Below are positions 55,269 to 64,000 of a stretch of DNA of 64,000 nucleotides, piece after piece. A model generated the notes under the pieces. The model was not told where the DNA came from, did no database searches, and saw only the letters and a program-made list of their open reading frames with translations. Origin of the DNA: Fibrobacterales bacterium Fibro_02 (GTDB lineage: Bacteria > Fibrobacterota > Fibrobacteria > Fibrobacterales > Fibrobacteraceae); contig LVAE01000003.1 of NCBI GenBank assembly GCA_001603905.1, forward strand, positions 16,262 to 80,261, in the 5' to 3' direction. The first letter of the stretch is position 1. Each line of letters opens with the position of its first letter. Position numbers and translations under genes: made by a program.

Positions 55269-57338
55269 ATGAAGAATTTTTACGTTACCACCCCGATTTA
55301 CTATGTGAATGATGCCCCGCATATCGGGCACTCCTACACCACAGTCCTCGCGGATATTTTGACCCGCTTCCACAAGATTATCGGCTACCAGACTTTCTTC
55401 TTGACCGGTACCGACGAACACGGACAGAAGGTGCAGCGCGCCGCCGCAAAGCGTGAAGTCACGCCGCAGCAGCATGTGGACGAATACTACCACCGCTTCG
55501 AGGACCTGTGGAAAAAGATGGATATCGAAAACGACTTCTTTATCCGCACCACAATGCCCGAACATAAGGCCTTCGTGCAGGAATGCCTCCAGAAGCTCTG
55601 GGACAAGGGCGAAATCTACTCGAAGGAATACGAAGGCTGGTACTCCGTCGGCGAAGAACGCTTCTTTGGCGAAGACGAACTTGACGAAAACAAGTGCGAC
55701 CCCATCAGTCACCGCCCGGTGGAATGGCTCAAGGAAAAGAACTATTTCTTTAAGATGAGTTCTTACCAGCAGAAGCTGATAGACTTCTTGGAAAGCCACA
55801 AGGACTGGATTGTACCGGACTACCGCTGGAACGAAATCCGCGGGTTCCTGCGCCAGCCGCTGAACGACCTGTGCATTAGCCGCCCGAAGGCCCGACTCAG
55901 CTGGGGCATTCCGCTGCCGTTCGACCAGGACTACGTGACCTACGTGTGGTTCGACGCCCTGCTGAACTATGTGAGCGCCTCGACCGCCTTCCACAAGACT
56001 TATGCCGACGGCACGCCGATCTGGCCCGCCACTTATCACCTGATCGGTAAGGACATTTTGACCACGCATAGCGTGTACTGGCCGACCATGCTCATGGCAC
56101 TCGACATTCCGCTTCCGCAGCACATTCTCGCCCACGGCTGGTGGCTCGTGAATGGCGGCGACAAGATGAGCAAGTCCGCAGGTAACGTGGTGAACCCGAT
56201 GGATTACATGACCAAGTACGGCGTAGATGCGTTCCGCTACTTCCTCGCCTCGGCAATGGTCGTGGGACAAGACGCAAACTTCACGCACGAAAGCTTTGTT
56301 CGACGTATCAACAGCGACCTTGCAAACGACCTCGGCAACGTGCTGAACCGCGTACACCGCCTGGTGCTCACCAACTTTGAAGGCAAGCTCCCCGCCGCAA
56401 CGAACCTGGATGACGCCGCAAACGAAGTCGTCTCTATCGCAAAGCGCGTGATTGGCAACGTGATGGAATGGGTTCCGCAGGTGAAGCTCTCGCAGGTGAT
56501 CGACGAAATTATGTCGCTGGTGCGCAGCATCAACCGCTACCTCGAAATCAAGGCCCCGTGGAAGCTTGCGAAGGATCCCGCCCTCAAGGACGAACTCGCA
56601 ACGGTTCTCTACATTTCTGCCGAAGCCGTGCGTCTCTCGCTGTGCCTGCTGTGGCCGGTAATTCCGACCAAGGCTCAGGAAGGACTCGCCATGATCGGCA
56701 GCAAGTTCACCGACGTGAACGACCTCGCCTGGGGCATCCTCAAGGGTGGCGAAGTGTTCGGCGAAGGCAAGCCGCTCTTCCCGCGTATTGAAGAAGAAAT
56801 CAAGAAGCAGGAAGTCCAGCAGAAGCCCAAGCAGAACAAGCCGCTGACCGCCGCCGATGTTCCCGCCGCGATGGACCTCCGCGTGGCGCAGATTGTCGAA
56901 GTGGCAGACCACCCGGATGCTACTAGTTTGTATGTACTCAAGGTGGATGCTGGCGAAGGCGAACCCCGCACGATTTGCAGCGGACTCAAGAGCAGCTACA
57001 AGGCCGAAGAACTCCAGAACAGAAAGATTCTCCTGTTCGCGAACCTGAAGCCGAGCGCACTCCGCGGCATTATGAGCCAGGGTATGCTTTTCGCAGGCGA
57101 CCTCGAACCCGAAACGCACAAGTGCAGACTCGTGAGCGTCCCGGAAGATGCAAAGCCGGGTGACCGCGCGTTGTTCAAGGGCGTTGCCCCGAGCGAACCG
57201 CGTGAACTCAAGGTGAAGGATTTCGAGAAGATTGCGCTTTCTGCAAAGGGTGGCGCCGTGTTCTGCGATACACTCGCACTTGAGGTAAACGGGAAGCCGG
57301 TGACCTGCGACGTCGCCGACGGCTCTGGCATTCACTAG
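55269..57338 (+). CDS. metG: Methionyl-tRNA synthetase with C-terminal tRNA-binding domain
   Basis: The 689-residue class I enzyme charges tRNA-Met. HIGH is at residues 18-21 (NDAPHIGHSYT) and KMSKS at 299-303 (GGDKMSKSAGN). The connective part reads EGWYSVGEERFFGEDE and has a single Cys, so the zinc knuckle found in many MetRS proteins has been lost, as in several other bacteria. The C-terminal EMAP/OB-fold domain (about 580-689; DLRVAQIVEVADHPDATSLY, ICSGLKSSY, SQGMLFAG) aids tRNA binding and dimerisation. There is no Shine-Dalgarno site. Confidence 0.96.
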   Translation: MKNFYVTTPIYYVNDAPHIGHSYTTVLADILTRFHKIIGYQTFFLTGTDEHGQKVQRAAAKREVTPQQHVDEYYHRFEDLWKKMDIENDFFIRTTMPEHKAFVQECLQKLWDKGEIYSKEYEGWYSVGEERFFGEDELDENKCDPISHRPVEWLKEKNYFFKMSSYQQKLIDFLESHKDWIVPDYRWNEIRGFLRQPLNDLCISRPKARLSWGIPLPFDQDYVTYVWFDALLNYVSASTAFHKTYADGTPIWPATYHLIGKDILTTHSVYWPTMLMALDIPLPQHILAHGWWLVNGGDKMSKSAGNVVNPMDYMTKYGVDAFRYFLASAMVVGQDANFTHESFVRRINSDLANDLGNVLNRVHRLVLTNFEGKLPAATNLDDAANEVVSIAKRVIGNVMEWVPQVKLSQVIDEIMSLVRSINRYLEIKAPWKLAKDPALKDELATVLYISAEAVRLSLCLLWPVIPTKAQEGLAMIGSKFTDVNDLAWGILKGGEVFGEGKPLFPRIEEEIKKQEVQQKPKQNKPLTAADVPAAMDLRVAQIVEVADHPDATSLYVLKVDAGEGEPRTICSGLKSSYKAEELQNRKILLFANLKPSALRGIMSQGMLFAGDLEPETHKCRLVSVPEDAKPGDRALFKGVAPSEPRELKVKDFEKIALSAKGGAVFCDTLALEVNGKPVTCDVADGSGIH

Positions 57339-57385
57339 AAAATACCGTAACTCGTTGAGCATCAACGATTTACGCGCACATTTTG

Positions 57386-57418
57386 AATATGGAAACCGGC
57401 TGCGGTTTCCATATTTTC
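57386..57418 (+). terminator. Intrinsic terminator of metG
   Basis: AATATGGAAACCG (57386-57398) pairs perfectly with CGGTTTCCATATT (57403-57415) around GCTG, followed by TTC. The stem also has A-rich pairing on the other side. Confidence 0.8.
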
Positions 57419-57434
57419 TATACTTATAGGCAAG

Positions 57435-60400
57435 TTGAGTAAACGACCTACGACATTTGTAGGAACAGCCGTCTTCGCCACGGCTGTAGTTGGCGCCATT
57501 GCCCTTGGCGTCTGGTTTGCGCGTGCGCTTTTCGAGCGAATTCTATCCACGCCGCATACCTTTGCAGGCGTCACGGTTACTCCTTACGGGCACAGCATGG
57601 AAAACCTGCTGGTCCACCATTTTGATTCCGTCCGCATTTCCGTAAACGGAACCGAAGTCAAGATCGCCAACCCGGACCTGGATATTACCCTGCTCGGAGG
57701 CGCGAGGGGAGCCAAGCTGCAAGCCGATTCAGTCATCGCAGTGATCCAGCTGCCTAGCGATTCCGGGAAGCAGGAGGTTGAGCCCGCCCAAACCGGCCCA
57801 CCAAAATTACCCGACAACCTGAACATACCCGTTTTAGTCCAGCTTGACGTCCAAACCGCCCAAGTCATGTTGTCGGACGGTAAAGGATGGCAAGCAAAGA
57901 ACATTTCGGCAAGAAACCACGGTGGAAAATCCGTCCAGCTCAACGTCCAAGAAGCCACAGGCGACTTCTTGCCCTCGGCCACCAGTATCGCCCTGAACGC
58001 AAACTTTGAGACCCAGAAGCTAAAGCTCAAAGGAAAGGTGAAGACGAAGTCGGACTCCCTGAACGTCAACATTGAAGCGCCCAAGGACAACCTGACCTCG
58101 CTGAAGACATCCACGAACTTGACGATCAACAATCCCAAGGAATGGATTCCCATCGAGTTACCCGACATTGTTCCCAAAATCGAGAAGTTGAAAGTTTCCG
58201 CAGACGCCACCATCGATCTGCAAAAGAAACGCACAACCTACAACGCCACCATCAAGACGAGGGTCGGAGAATTCTGGCCCCTGCTGGCAGAAGACATTTC
58301 CATCAAACTCGCTGGTGACCAAAACAACCTAGAGACAGAAATTCTCCTGAGAAACGACGAGGGCGGAAGCATCAGGCTGAACGGCACGTTCGACAAGAAC
58401 TTGAACGGTTTCATGACGGGACAAGTAAAACAGATGAGTGCCGAATTCGGGCCACAGATTATGCCGATGGACATGGAAATCAAGTCCGCGGAACTGCGCG
58501 ACAAGAAAATCAACGTATCCGTAGAAACTAGACAAGGCTCGCTCGTAGACGGAGTCATCGACTTACGCGATTCGCTCATGATTACATTCACGGGAGACAT
58601 TTCCCCATACGAACCGTGGGCGTTGGACTGGACGCAAGGGAACCTGACCTTGGGCGCCCGTTCCAAGGCTTATGGAGCTTTCGACGGACACTCGCTCAAG
58701 ATCCTTGCCAAGATTAATTCCATCGTAAACGCCTACCACATCGCAGCGGACTCGTTGCAAGTATCGCTAGACCTCAACCTCAACGGCATTGACTTCTCGA
58801 ACGGCACCATTTACTCTCCCAAGGAAACATTTGACTTCGACGGCGACGTCAAGTGGAACGATCCGCATCCGCACACCTCATGGAATGTAACACAACGGAA
58901 CGGCGGTAAGGCGAGCGCCTACGTGAACATAGGTGACACCATCGCCCTTGATGTTGAAGCAGACCACGTCGTCTTTGCAACCATTCCCTTCTCCGATATC
59001 GACCTCGATAAAAAAATCAACGGACTCGTCACGGGCAAGTGGAGTCAGGATTTCGACCACAACATCGGAAGTGCAGAAGTTTCCATCGACGGACGACTCG
59101 ACGCCTTCAGGCTAGGGGTCGACGCGGCAGTCCGTCAAAACGGAGACACCATCTTTATTGACAAGTTCGACGCGACGCATGACAGGAACTCAGCAACCGC
59201 CACCGGAGCGTTCATCTTACCGAACGATTCCAACCCCGACTTCCACACGTCCAGTTTCTTGCCGGTTCAGCTACTCTACGCCAACATTTCTTCTCACGAG
59301 TTCAACCTGCCCTTGCTCCTGGAGCCCTTGAACGACAGTACCCTGACTTCGGGCATGCTCAACGGCGACCTAAGCTACAAGCAAGGTAACAAGCTCATCG
59401 GTAACTTGGACTTCTACGACATCAAGTTCAGGAGCATACCCCCGGAACTCTTCAACATCCGTAAGCTAAACATCTTTGCCGAAAACGACAAAGTCGAGCT
59501 CAACTCGTATCTCGATATCGGCGGAGGCGGCTGGACTGGCAACACGCAAATCATCATTAACAACGTCTTTAACGACAAGCGCCATGTCAGTTTCTCGCAC
59601 GGTAGCGATAACGGAGGAACCCTCTGGGCCGAAGGATTTATCGACAACGACTTTATTTTCAACGGGACCATTGACGCCAACGGCTCCTGGTTCATTCCGG
59701 GAACCGTCAGCGAAATCAAGAATACCGACCTGCACATCGACATGACGGCGGAACTCAAAAAAGGACTCAAGGGTATCACCGCCGATCTACGGGTAGACTC
59801 CACCATTTACGAACCTCCCAGGACCAAGGTTCAGTTCCCCATCTATATGCGTGGACATCTTGAAAATGGACTCTTGGACATCAACGAAGCACGCACCCAG
59901 AACGACAGCGGCGAAGTCATCTCGGCTAATCTGCAGTTCAGCCTTGACAGCATGAAGCTGATGGGCATCGATATCAATTCAGACCGATTCACCATCCAAT
60001 CCGGCAGTCACTGGCTTCTGCTCGAAAACATGCACAGCCACACGACCGACAACGAAGACGAATTGCTCATTACGGCAAACATTCCCCAGATTTCGTACAA
60101 GTTTAACGACGAAGTCTATGGCCAGGCCGAAGCGAAAGCGCGTGGCGACATCGGTTTCAGCATTCCGCACGGCCGCGAAGGACTCATCAAGAACAATACG
60201 ATTACCGGAAATATCGTGATTGACAAGGCCGTATTCTACAGGAATTTCGACATTGACATCACGCCGTCGGCCCTAGACAAGTACCTGACCATGTTCAATA
60301 ATTTTGTCGCCAGGTTACGAAAGACTGGCGCACAAGAAGAAAAGATTTCTGTTGCAAGCCCTATCAACCTGTCCCTGCATGTCAGCGACTCACAGATGGA

Positions 60401-61322
60401 CTCCATCGCCGTGGTCACCCCATTCGCCACCTTCCCGCTTTCTGTTGACATCTGGGTGCTTGGCAATACCGTACGTCCCCTGTTGCGAGGCGATGTCACC
60501 AATACCAACACCGGCTTTATCGGTGTCAGGGAAGTATACGAATTCGGTCTGAACAACTTCCTGATTTCCTGGAACGACGTTCCTTGGCAGAACGGCGTCA
60601 TTGATGTTTCCAGTAGCCAGGAACTCCCCTACTGCTCCGAGACCTCCGAAAAGGATAAGGAAACCTGTCCCATCAACCTGGATCTTCAGGGAACGATTAC
60701 CAACCTGCAGGCAATTCCGTCGTCAAATTGCGGTGGAGAATCGTCGACAGCATCGATTTACTACAACATTTTGCTCGGCTGTATCGCAGAAGACAACGGC
60801 GAAGAAACCGACTGGAACAAACTTGCAGGAAAGGCAATCGGCAAGGTCATCTCGTCTACGGCGAACAAGACCCTTGGAGGCGACTATATCGGTGACATTG
60901 ACATGAAGGTGATGCTATTCGAAAACAACACCACCGGCGACAAGGACTCAAGCTACTTCAAGGTCCCGGTTTCACTTGACCGCTGGGTAAAGAACCTCAG
61001 TCTCATTTTCGGCTACACGCAAGACCAGAGTAGCGAAAACCGCACCTACGACCAAGCATTGCAATTCGGTGTCAACTACACGCTCCCCGTGTTCCAGGAA
61101 GCGGAATACTCGCACAAGAACCATCTTTCTCCATCACTCGAACTGAACGCCATGCTGATCTCGAAACAATACCTGACCAACACGGGTACCGAAAGTGGTG
61201 AAATGTCGCGTATTGAGAAGAACATCGGTATCGACTACACCTATCGATTCTGGAATCCCTGTCTACTTGGATTCGGCCGCTGTGAAACGATGCAAAGTAA
61301 ACCGAAGGAGGAATCCAAATGA
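57435..61322 (+). CDS. tamB: TamB-like translocation/assembly protein
   Basis: The 1295-residue protein is anchored by one N-terminal membrane helix (about 8-31) and spans the periplasm with a long series of beta-strands, as AsmA/TamB proteins do. The C-terminal DUF490 part is recognisable: GNIVIDKAVFYRNFDIDI, PINLSLHVSDSQMDSI, LRGDVTNTNTGFIGVREVYE and FGLNNFLISWN, then GVIDVSSSQELPY and the DLQGTITNL segment. TamB works with a BamA-family barrel in inserting outer-membrane proteins or moving lipids. The start is TTG with TAGG ahead; no ATG is available before the membrane helix. The stop overlaps the bamA-like start (ATGA). Confidence 0.88.
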   Translation: MSKRPTTFVGTAVFATAVVGAIALGVWFARALFERILSTPHTFAGVTVTPYGHSMENLLVHHFDSVRISVNGTEVKIANPDLDITLLGGARGAKLQADSVIAVIQLPSDSGKQEVEPAQTGPPKLPDNLNIPVLVQLDVQTAQVMLSDGKGWQAKNISARNHGGKSVQLNVQEATGDFLPSATSIALNANFETQKLKLKGKVKTKSDSLNVNIEAPKDNLTSLKTSTNLTINNPKEWIPIELPDIVPKIEKLKVSADATIDLQKKRTTYNATIKTRVGEFWPLLAEDISIKLAGDQNNLETEILLRNDEGGSIRLNGTFDKNLNGFMTGQVKQMSAEFGPQIMPMDMEIKSAELRDKKINVSVETRQGSLVDGVIDLRDSLMITFTGDISPYEPWALDWTQGNLTLGARSKAYGAFDGHSLKILAKINSIVNAYHIAADSLQVSLDLNLNGIDFSNGTIYSPKETFDFDGDVKWNDPHPHTSWNVTQRNGGKASAYVNIGDTIALDVEADHVVFATIPFSDIDLDKKINGLVTGKWSQDFDHNIGSAEVSIDGRLDAFRLGVDAAVRQNGDTIFIDKFDATHDRNSATATGAFILPNDSNPDFHTSSFLPVQLLYANISSHEFNLPLLLEPLNDSTLTSGMLNGDLSYKQGNKLIGNLDFYDIKFRSIPPELFNIRKLNIFAENDKVELNSYLDIGGGGWTGNTQIIINNVFNDKRHVSFSHGSDNGGTLWAEGFIDNDFIFNGTIDANGSWFIPGTVSEIKNTDLHIDMTAELKKGLKGITADLRVDSTIYEPPRTKVQFPIYMRGHLENGLLDINEARTQNDSGEVISANLQFSLDSMKLMGIDINSDRFTIQSGSHWLLLENMHSHTTDNEDELLITANIPQISYKFNDEVYGQAEAKARGDIGFSIPHGREGLIKNNTITGNIVIDKAVFYRNFDIDITPSALDKYLTMFNNFVARLRKTGAQEEKISVASPINLSLHVSDSQMDSIAVVTPFATFPLSVDIWVLGNTVRPLLRGDVTNTNTGFIGVREVYEFGLNNFLISWNDVPWQNGVIDVSSSQELPYCSETSEKDKETCPINLDLQGTITNLQAIPSSNCGGESSTASIYYNILLGCIAEDNGEETDWNKLAGKAIGKVISSTANKTLGGDYIGDIDMKVMLFENNTTGDKDSSYFKVPVSLDRWVKNLSLIFGYTQDQSSENRTYDQALQFGVNYTLPVFQEAEYSHKNHLSPSLELNAMLISKQYLTNTGTESGEMSRIEKNIGIDYTYRFWNPCLLGFGRCETMQSKPKEESK

Positions 61323-63214
61323 GAATAATATTATTCCTTCTTTTGTTCGTAACGGCGCTCTGCTTCGCCGAAGAAGATAAACATCCTTGGTACTTGAACA
61401 TTCGAGGCAACAAGGCATTCTCGAACTTTCAGCTGGAAGAACAGCTGGATGTCCCCGAAGAATTCGGCATGATGGATACCACCAAGCAGGACTTCATGAT
61501 GCGTCTTTCGCTTGAAAACATCAAGGCGCTTTACTATTCCCGCGGATTCTACAGCTTGGACATTTCCATGGAAATCCAGAGGGACATTATCTCGGCAGAC
61601 AGTGTCGTCCGCGGCTACTTCATTAGCATCCGTGACGGCGAACGTTACCGTTTCGCAGGAATCAAGCTGATTTCGCCCCCGGAACGGACTGTCAAGATAG
61701 ATACCAGCGGACTGAATACGTCTCAAGACCACTACTACAACCAGGAAGATATCGGCGAAGACATGGAGAACATCCAGAAGGCTTACCGCCGCGAAGGATA
61801 CCTACACGCGACACTTTCTTCCGTAGAGTTTCTTGATACAGCCCAAAAGAAAATCCGCGTCGAAATCACAATAGACCCCGGTGCAAAAGTCATCATGGGC
61901 AATATGGTGAGCGAAAGTTTCCGTACCCGCGACAAGCGCAACCGACAGGACACCGTCAAAGAAGCAGGCCTGACCGATACGTCTTGGCTATCTTCGCTAT
62001 GGAAAATTCCACAGGGTGAAATTATTGACGGTAACCAATACCACTCCTTTAGATCGAAACTCTACTCGACACAGCTGTTCACTCAAATTAAAATGCGAGA
62101 TTCCCTCCGCCAAGACGGACTTTCGGACGTTTACCTGGAAGCCACCGAGCGCGTTCCTGGAGAAACCCGCTACGGATTTTTCTACGAAGAAATCTACGGA
62201 TTCGGAGCCCACGCATCCGCCAAGCACAAGAACTTCTTCGGGCACTTCCACGAATTTTCGACCAACGCCATTATCGCCCAGCACAAGCAGGAAGCCTCCA
62301 TCGGTTACGCGAACCCGCTCCTGTTCGGAACCTCGTTCAGCTTTATTCCGACAGCAATTCGCTTCGAAGACCACGTTACCTTAAACCACGAAAAAATCAA
62401 TCCGCCCGCCTACCCCGACAGCCTTGAAGAACGCTACGAAGTCATCAACCGCGCCGACTTGACTTTCGGCATTACCAAGCACATCCGTTTCCGTGGCACA
62501 CTTGATACCCGATACGTGAACAAGAACGAGGACAAGCTTTTCAAACTGAAAGGCGAAACCGCACTCACCTTCGACTACACCGACGACTATTTCAACCCGG
62601 TAAAAGGTATCCGACTTGCACCGACATTCGGCGCGGGCTCCAACTGGAACGGTAACATCCAGAACCTGACAATGGTGGGCGACCCGTACACTTATGGCGA
62701 ACTCACCGTAAACCTGTACCATCCGCTTTTCTGGACGTTCAACGGAGCCGTGAGCGGAAGCGTCGGCAAGTTCTTCGCCAAGGCGCTTGAAGACGACGCC
62801 CGAGTGTTTTATCAGGGCGGTTCGCGTTCTGTCCGCGGTTACCGATTCCGCAGCATTTACGCAAGCTACACAGACTCCGTCTGTGTAGACGACGATTGCA
62901 GCAAGCAGAAGGAGCGCATCAACACAGGCCTCACGCCGCTTTACTACCGTCTCAACGAAGAAATCCGCTGGACATTCCCGTGGAAATCGTGGCAACGCTG
63001 GCAGATTGTGCAATTCTACGACTGGACGCTCGTGACCGACAACGAAAGCATCTACACGAAGCGAGAAAGCGAAAGCCTCGGACTCGGTATACGTTACCGT
63101 TGGCAGTTCCTGACGTTCCGTCTGGATTATGCGTTCAAGAAGGATTTGAGCAACTGGGATCCTGAAGATTTCGCCTGGGGAAGATTTGCGTTTGACCTAT
63201 CGCAGACCTTCTAG
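61319..63214 (+). CDS. BamA/TamA-family outer-membrane assembly barrel
   Basis: The 631-residue product has a signal peptide (MRIILFLLLFVTALCFA), POTRA-like domains (about 20-270, e.g. IKALYYSRGFYSLDI and IQKAYRREGYLHATL) and a C-terminal 16-strand barrel with the conserved GGSRSVRGYRF motif of the Omp85 lid loop and a terminal Phe (FDLSQTF). The direct coupling with tamB suggests a TamA-type partner; a full BamA usually has five POTRA domains, and here there is space for about three. GGAGG precedes the ATG. The stop shares CTAG with the convergent ABC gene. Confidence 0.9.
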   Translation: MRIILFLLLFVTALCFAEEDKHPWYLNIRGNKAFSNFQLEEQLDVPEEFGMMDTTKQDFMMRLSLENIKALYYSRGFYSLDISMEIQRDIISADSVVRGYFISIRDGERYRFAGIKLISPPERTVKIDTSGLNTSQDHYYNQEDIGEDMENIQKAYRREGYLHATLSSVEFLDTAQKKIRVEITIDPGAKVIMGNMVSESFRTRDKRNRQDTVKEAGLTDTSWLSSLWKIPQGEIIDGNQYHSFRSKLYSTQLFTQIKMRDSLRQDGLSDVYLEATERVPGETRYGFFYEEIYGFGAHASAKHKNFFGHFHEFSTNAIIAQHKQEASIGYANPLLFGTSFSFIPTAIRFEDHVTLNHEKINPPAYPDSLEERYEVINRADLTFGITKHIRFRGTLDTRYVNKNEDKLFKLKGETALTFDYTDDYFNPVKGIRLAPTFGAGSNWNGNIQNLTMVGDPYTYGELTVNLYHPLFWTFNGAVSGSVGKFFAKALEDDARVFYQGGSRSVRGYRFRSIYASYTDSVCVDDDCSKQKERINTGLTPLYYRLNEEIRWTFPWKSWQRWQIVQFYDWTLVTDNESIYTKRESESLGLGIRYRWQFLTFRLDYAFKKDLSNWDPEDFAWGRFAFDLSQTF

Positions 63215-64000
63215 GCTACAATTTCGCGATAGAGTTTCGAGAGGCTTGCCGATGCAGGGGTTACCGCAGCGTCAATCCCTGCATTCTTAAGAGCAGCACG
63301 TACCTGATCCAAAGTCACGCCGGCAGCTGTTTCGACCTTGAAGCTTTTCGCATCGTCCGCTAGGTCAGCCACGCGTCCACTTTTCAGCACCTGTCCACGG
63401 TCAATAATCGCAAAATCTGTCGCCTCTTCTTCCATTTCGGCAAGAATATGCGAACAAACGATTGCCGTGCCCCCCTCTTCTTTTCGCCAATCGGCAAGCA
63501 GCGACCACACCGTTTCACGGGACACCGGATCGAGATTCGCGACCGGTTCGTCAAGAATCAACAGGCGCGGTTTCGGAGCCATCGCGCGCAGCAATTGGAC
63601 CTTCTGACGATTTCCCAATGAAAGCGCAGACATACGGGTTTCAAGGGATGGCAAATCCAATTTCTTGGCAAGGCTTGCAATACGTTCGCGAACAACAGCC
63701 TCGTTCCACGAAACACTCCGCGCCGCATAAAAGCCGACAAAGTAATCTATATATTCCGCAATGGAAAGTTTCGGATAAATTCCTGGATTTTCAAGCAGAA
63801 TTCCACAGGCTAGCGGATCCAGGAAACCGTTTTCCCCACGAACATCTACAGAAACATTAAGTGTTCCTGAGAACCTCGAAAATCGCCCGCAAAGCAATCT
63901 TAGCAAAGTCGTCTTGCCGGCCCCGTTAGGACCGAGCAAAGCAAAGAAACTCCCCTGCGGAATTTCAAGCGACACGCCAGAAAGCGCATCCGTCTCCGAT
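63211..64000 (-). CDS. ABC transporter ATP-binding protein (5' truncated)
   Basis: The frame is open to the right edge (text SETDALSGVSLEIPQGSFF), so the start lies outside; the GTG at 63975 is internal. Walker A is GPNGAGKTT, the Q-loop region ENPGIYPKLS, the signature LSLGNRQKVQLL, Walker B LLILDEPVANLD and the switch His in IVCSHILAEME. The C-terminal 60 residues (VETAAGVTLDQVRAALK) form a small extra domain like that of drug or gliding-type exporters. The membrane partner is not in the window. Confidence 0.93.
   Translation of the reverse strand, partial: SETDALSGVSLEIPQGSFFALLGPNGAGKTTLLRLLCGRFSRFSGTLNVSVDVRGENGFLDPLACGILLENPGIYPKLSIAEYIDYFVGFYAARSVSWNEAVVRERIASLAKKLDLPSLETRMSALSLGNRQKVQLLRAMAPKPRLLILDEPVANLDPVSRETVWSLLADWRKEEGGTAIVCSHILAEMEEEATDFAIIDRGQVLKSGRVADLADDAKSFKVETAAGVTLDQVRAALKNAGIDAAVTPASASLSKLYREIVA

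Overview
The window looks like chromosome of a Fibrobacter-type bacterium (Fibrobacterota, rumen or gut cellulose degraders). The evidence is a fibro-slime domain protein, very large secreted cadherin-like proteins with a shared basic FGYKR carboxy-terminus, poly-serine linkers, GH9 and GH43 plant-polysaccharide hydrolases, Gram-negative outer-membrane proteins (BamA/TamB-like, several beta-barrels), and repeated Bacteroidetes-like TAnnTTTG promoter elements. There is no phage, transposase, CRISPR array or plasmid module; most of the window is core genome with a large surface-protein accessory block. Family names were assigned by reading motifs, without any database search.

Layout. 1-4.3 kb: 3' part of comEC, a small barrel-like protein, hisC and a HisN-type phosphatase. 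4.3-10.2 kb: clpB facing a ddl-tsaB-rimI-DUF218 operon. 10.2-17.7 kb: a minus-strand operon of a FecR-domain protein, a beta-helix/beta-barrel outer-membrane protein, nfo and a GH9 enzyme without a visible signal peptide. 17.8-32.4 kb: an SUI1/YciH factor and two giant surface proteins (3148 and 1515 aa), paralogous over their C-terminal halves; the larger contains two pairs of recent in-frame segmental duplications. 32.6-36.7 kb: a probable SRP RNA gene, a CobC-like phosphatase, a DUF5683-like membrane protein, a short CinA and recA. 36.7-42.1 kb: envelope proteins, tpiA, secG and murD flanked by two identical tRNA-Leu(GAG) genes. 42.1-49.6 kb: a GH43-CBM6 enzyme with a type IX-like tail, tgt, an SDR oxidoreductase, and a 904-aa fibro-slime protein. 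49.8-64 kb: topoisomerase III, a MATE exporter, metG, a TamB-BamA pair and a truncated ABC ATPase.

How the genes fit together. The secreted proteins carry two different C-terminal modules: an Ig/FlgD-like domain ending in FGYKR(P/S)xxK (three proteins), and a type IX-like tail (the GH43 enzyme). Outer-membrane assembly (BamA/TamB), export (SecG) and candidate adhesins therefore sit in one window. Control signals visible include intrinsic terminators between most units, TTG-n(20-21)-TAnnTTTG promoters (two of which imply leaderless tgt and metG mRNAs), and a palindrome upstream of recA that fits the Fibrobacter LexA pattern. A family of short palindromic repeats (GATTCCGG...CCGGAATGACA and GGATCCCG...AGGATGAC types) fills intergenic gaps and has twice entered the topoisomerase gene in frame.

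Start codons were chosen from Shine-Dalgarno spacing and family length, so several differ from the longest open frame.
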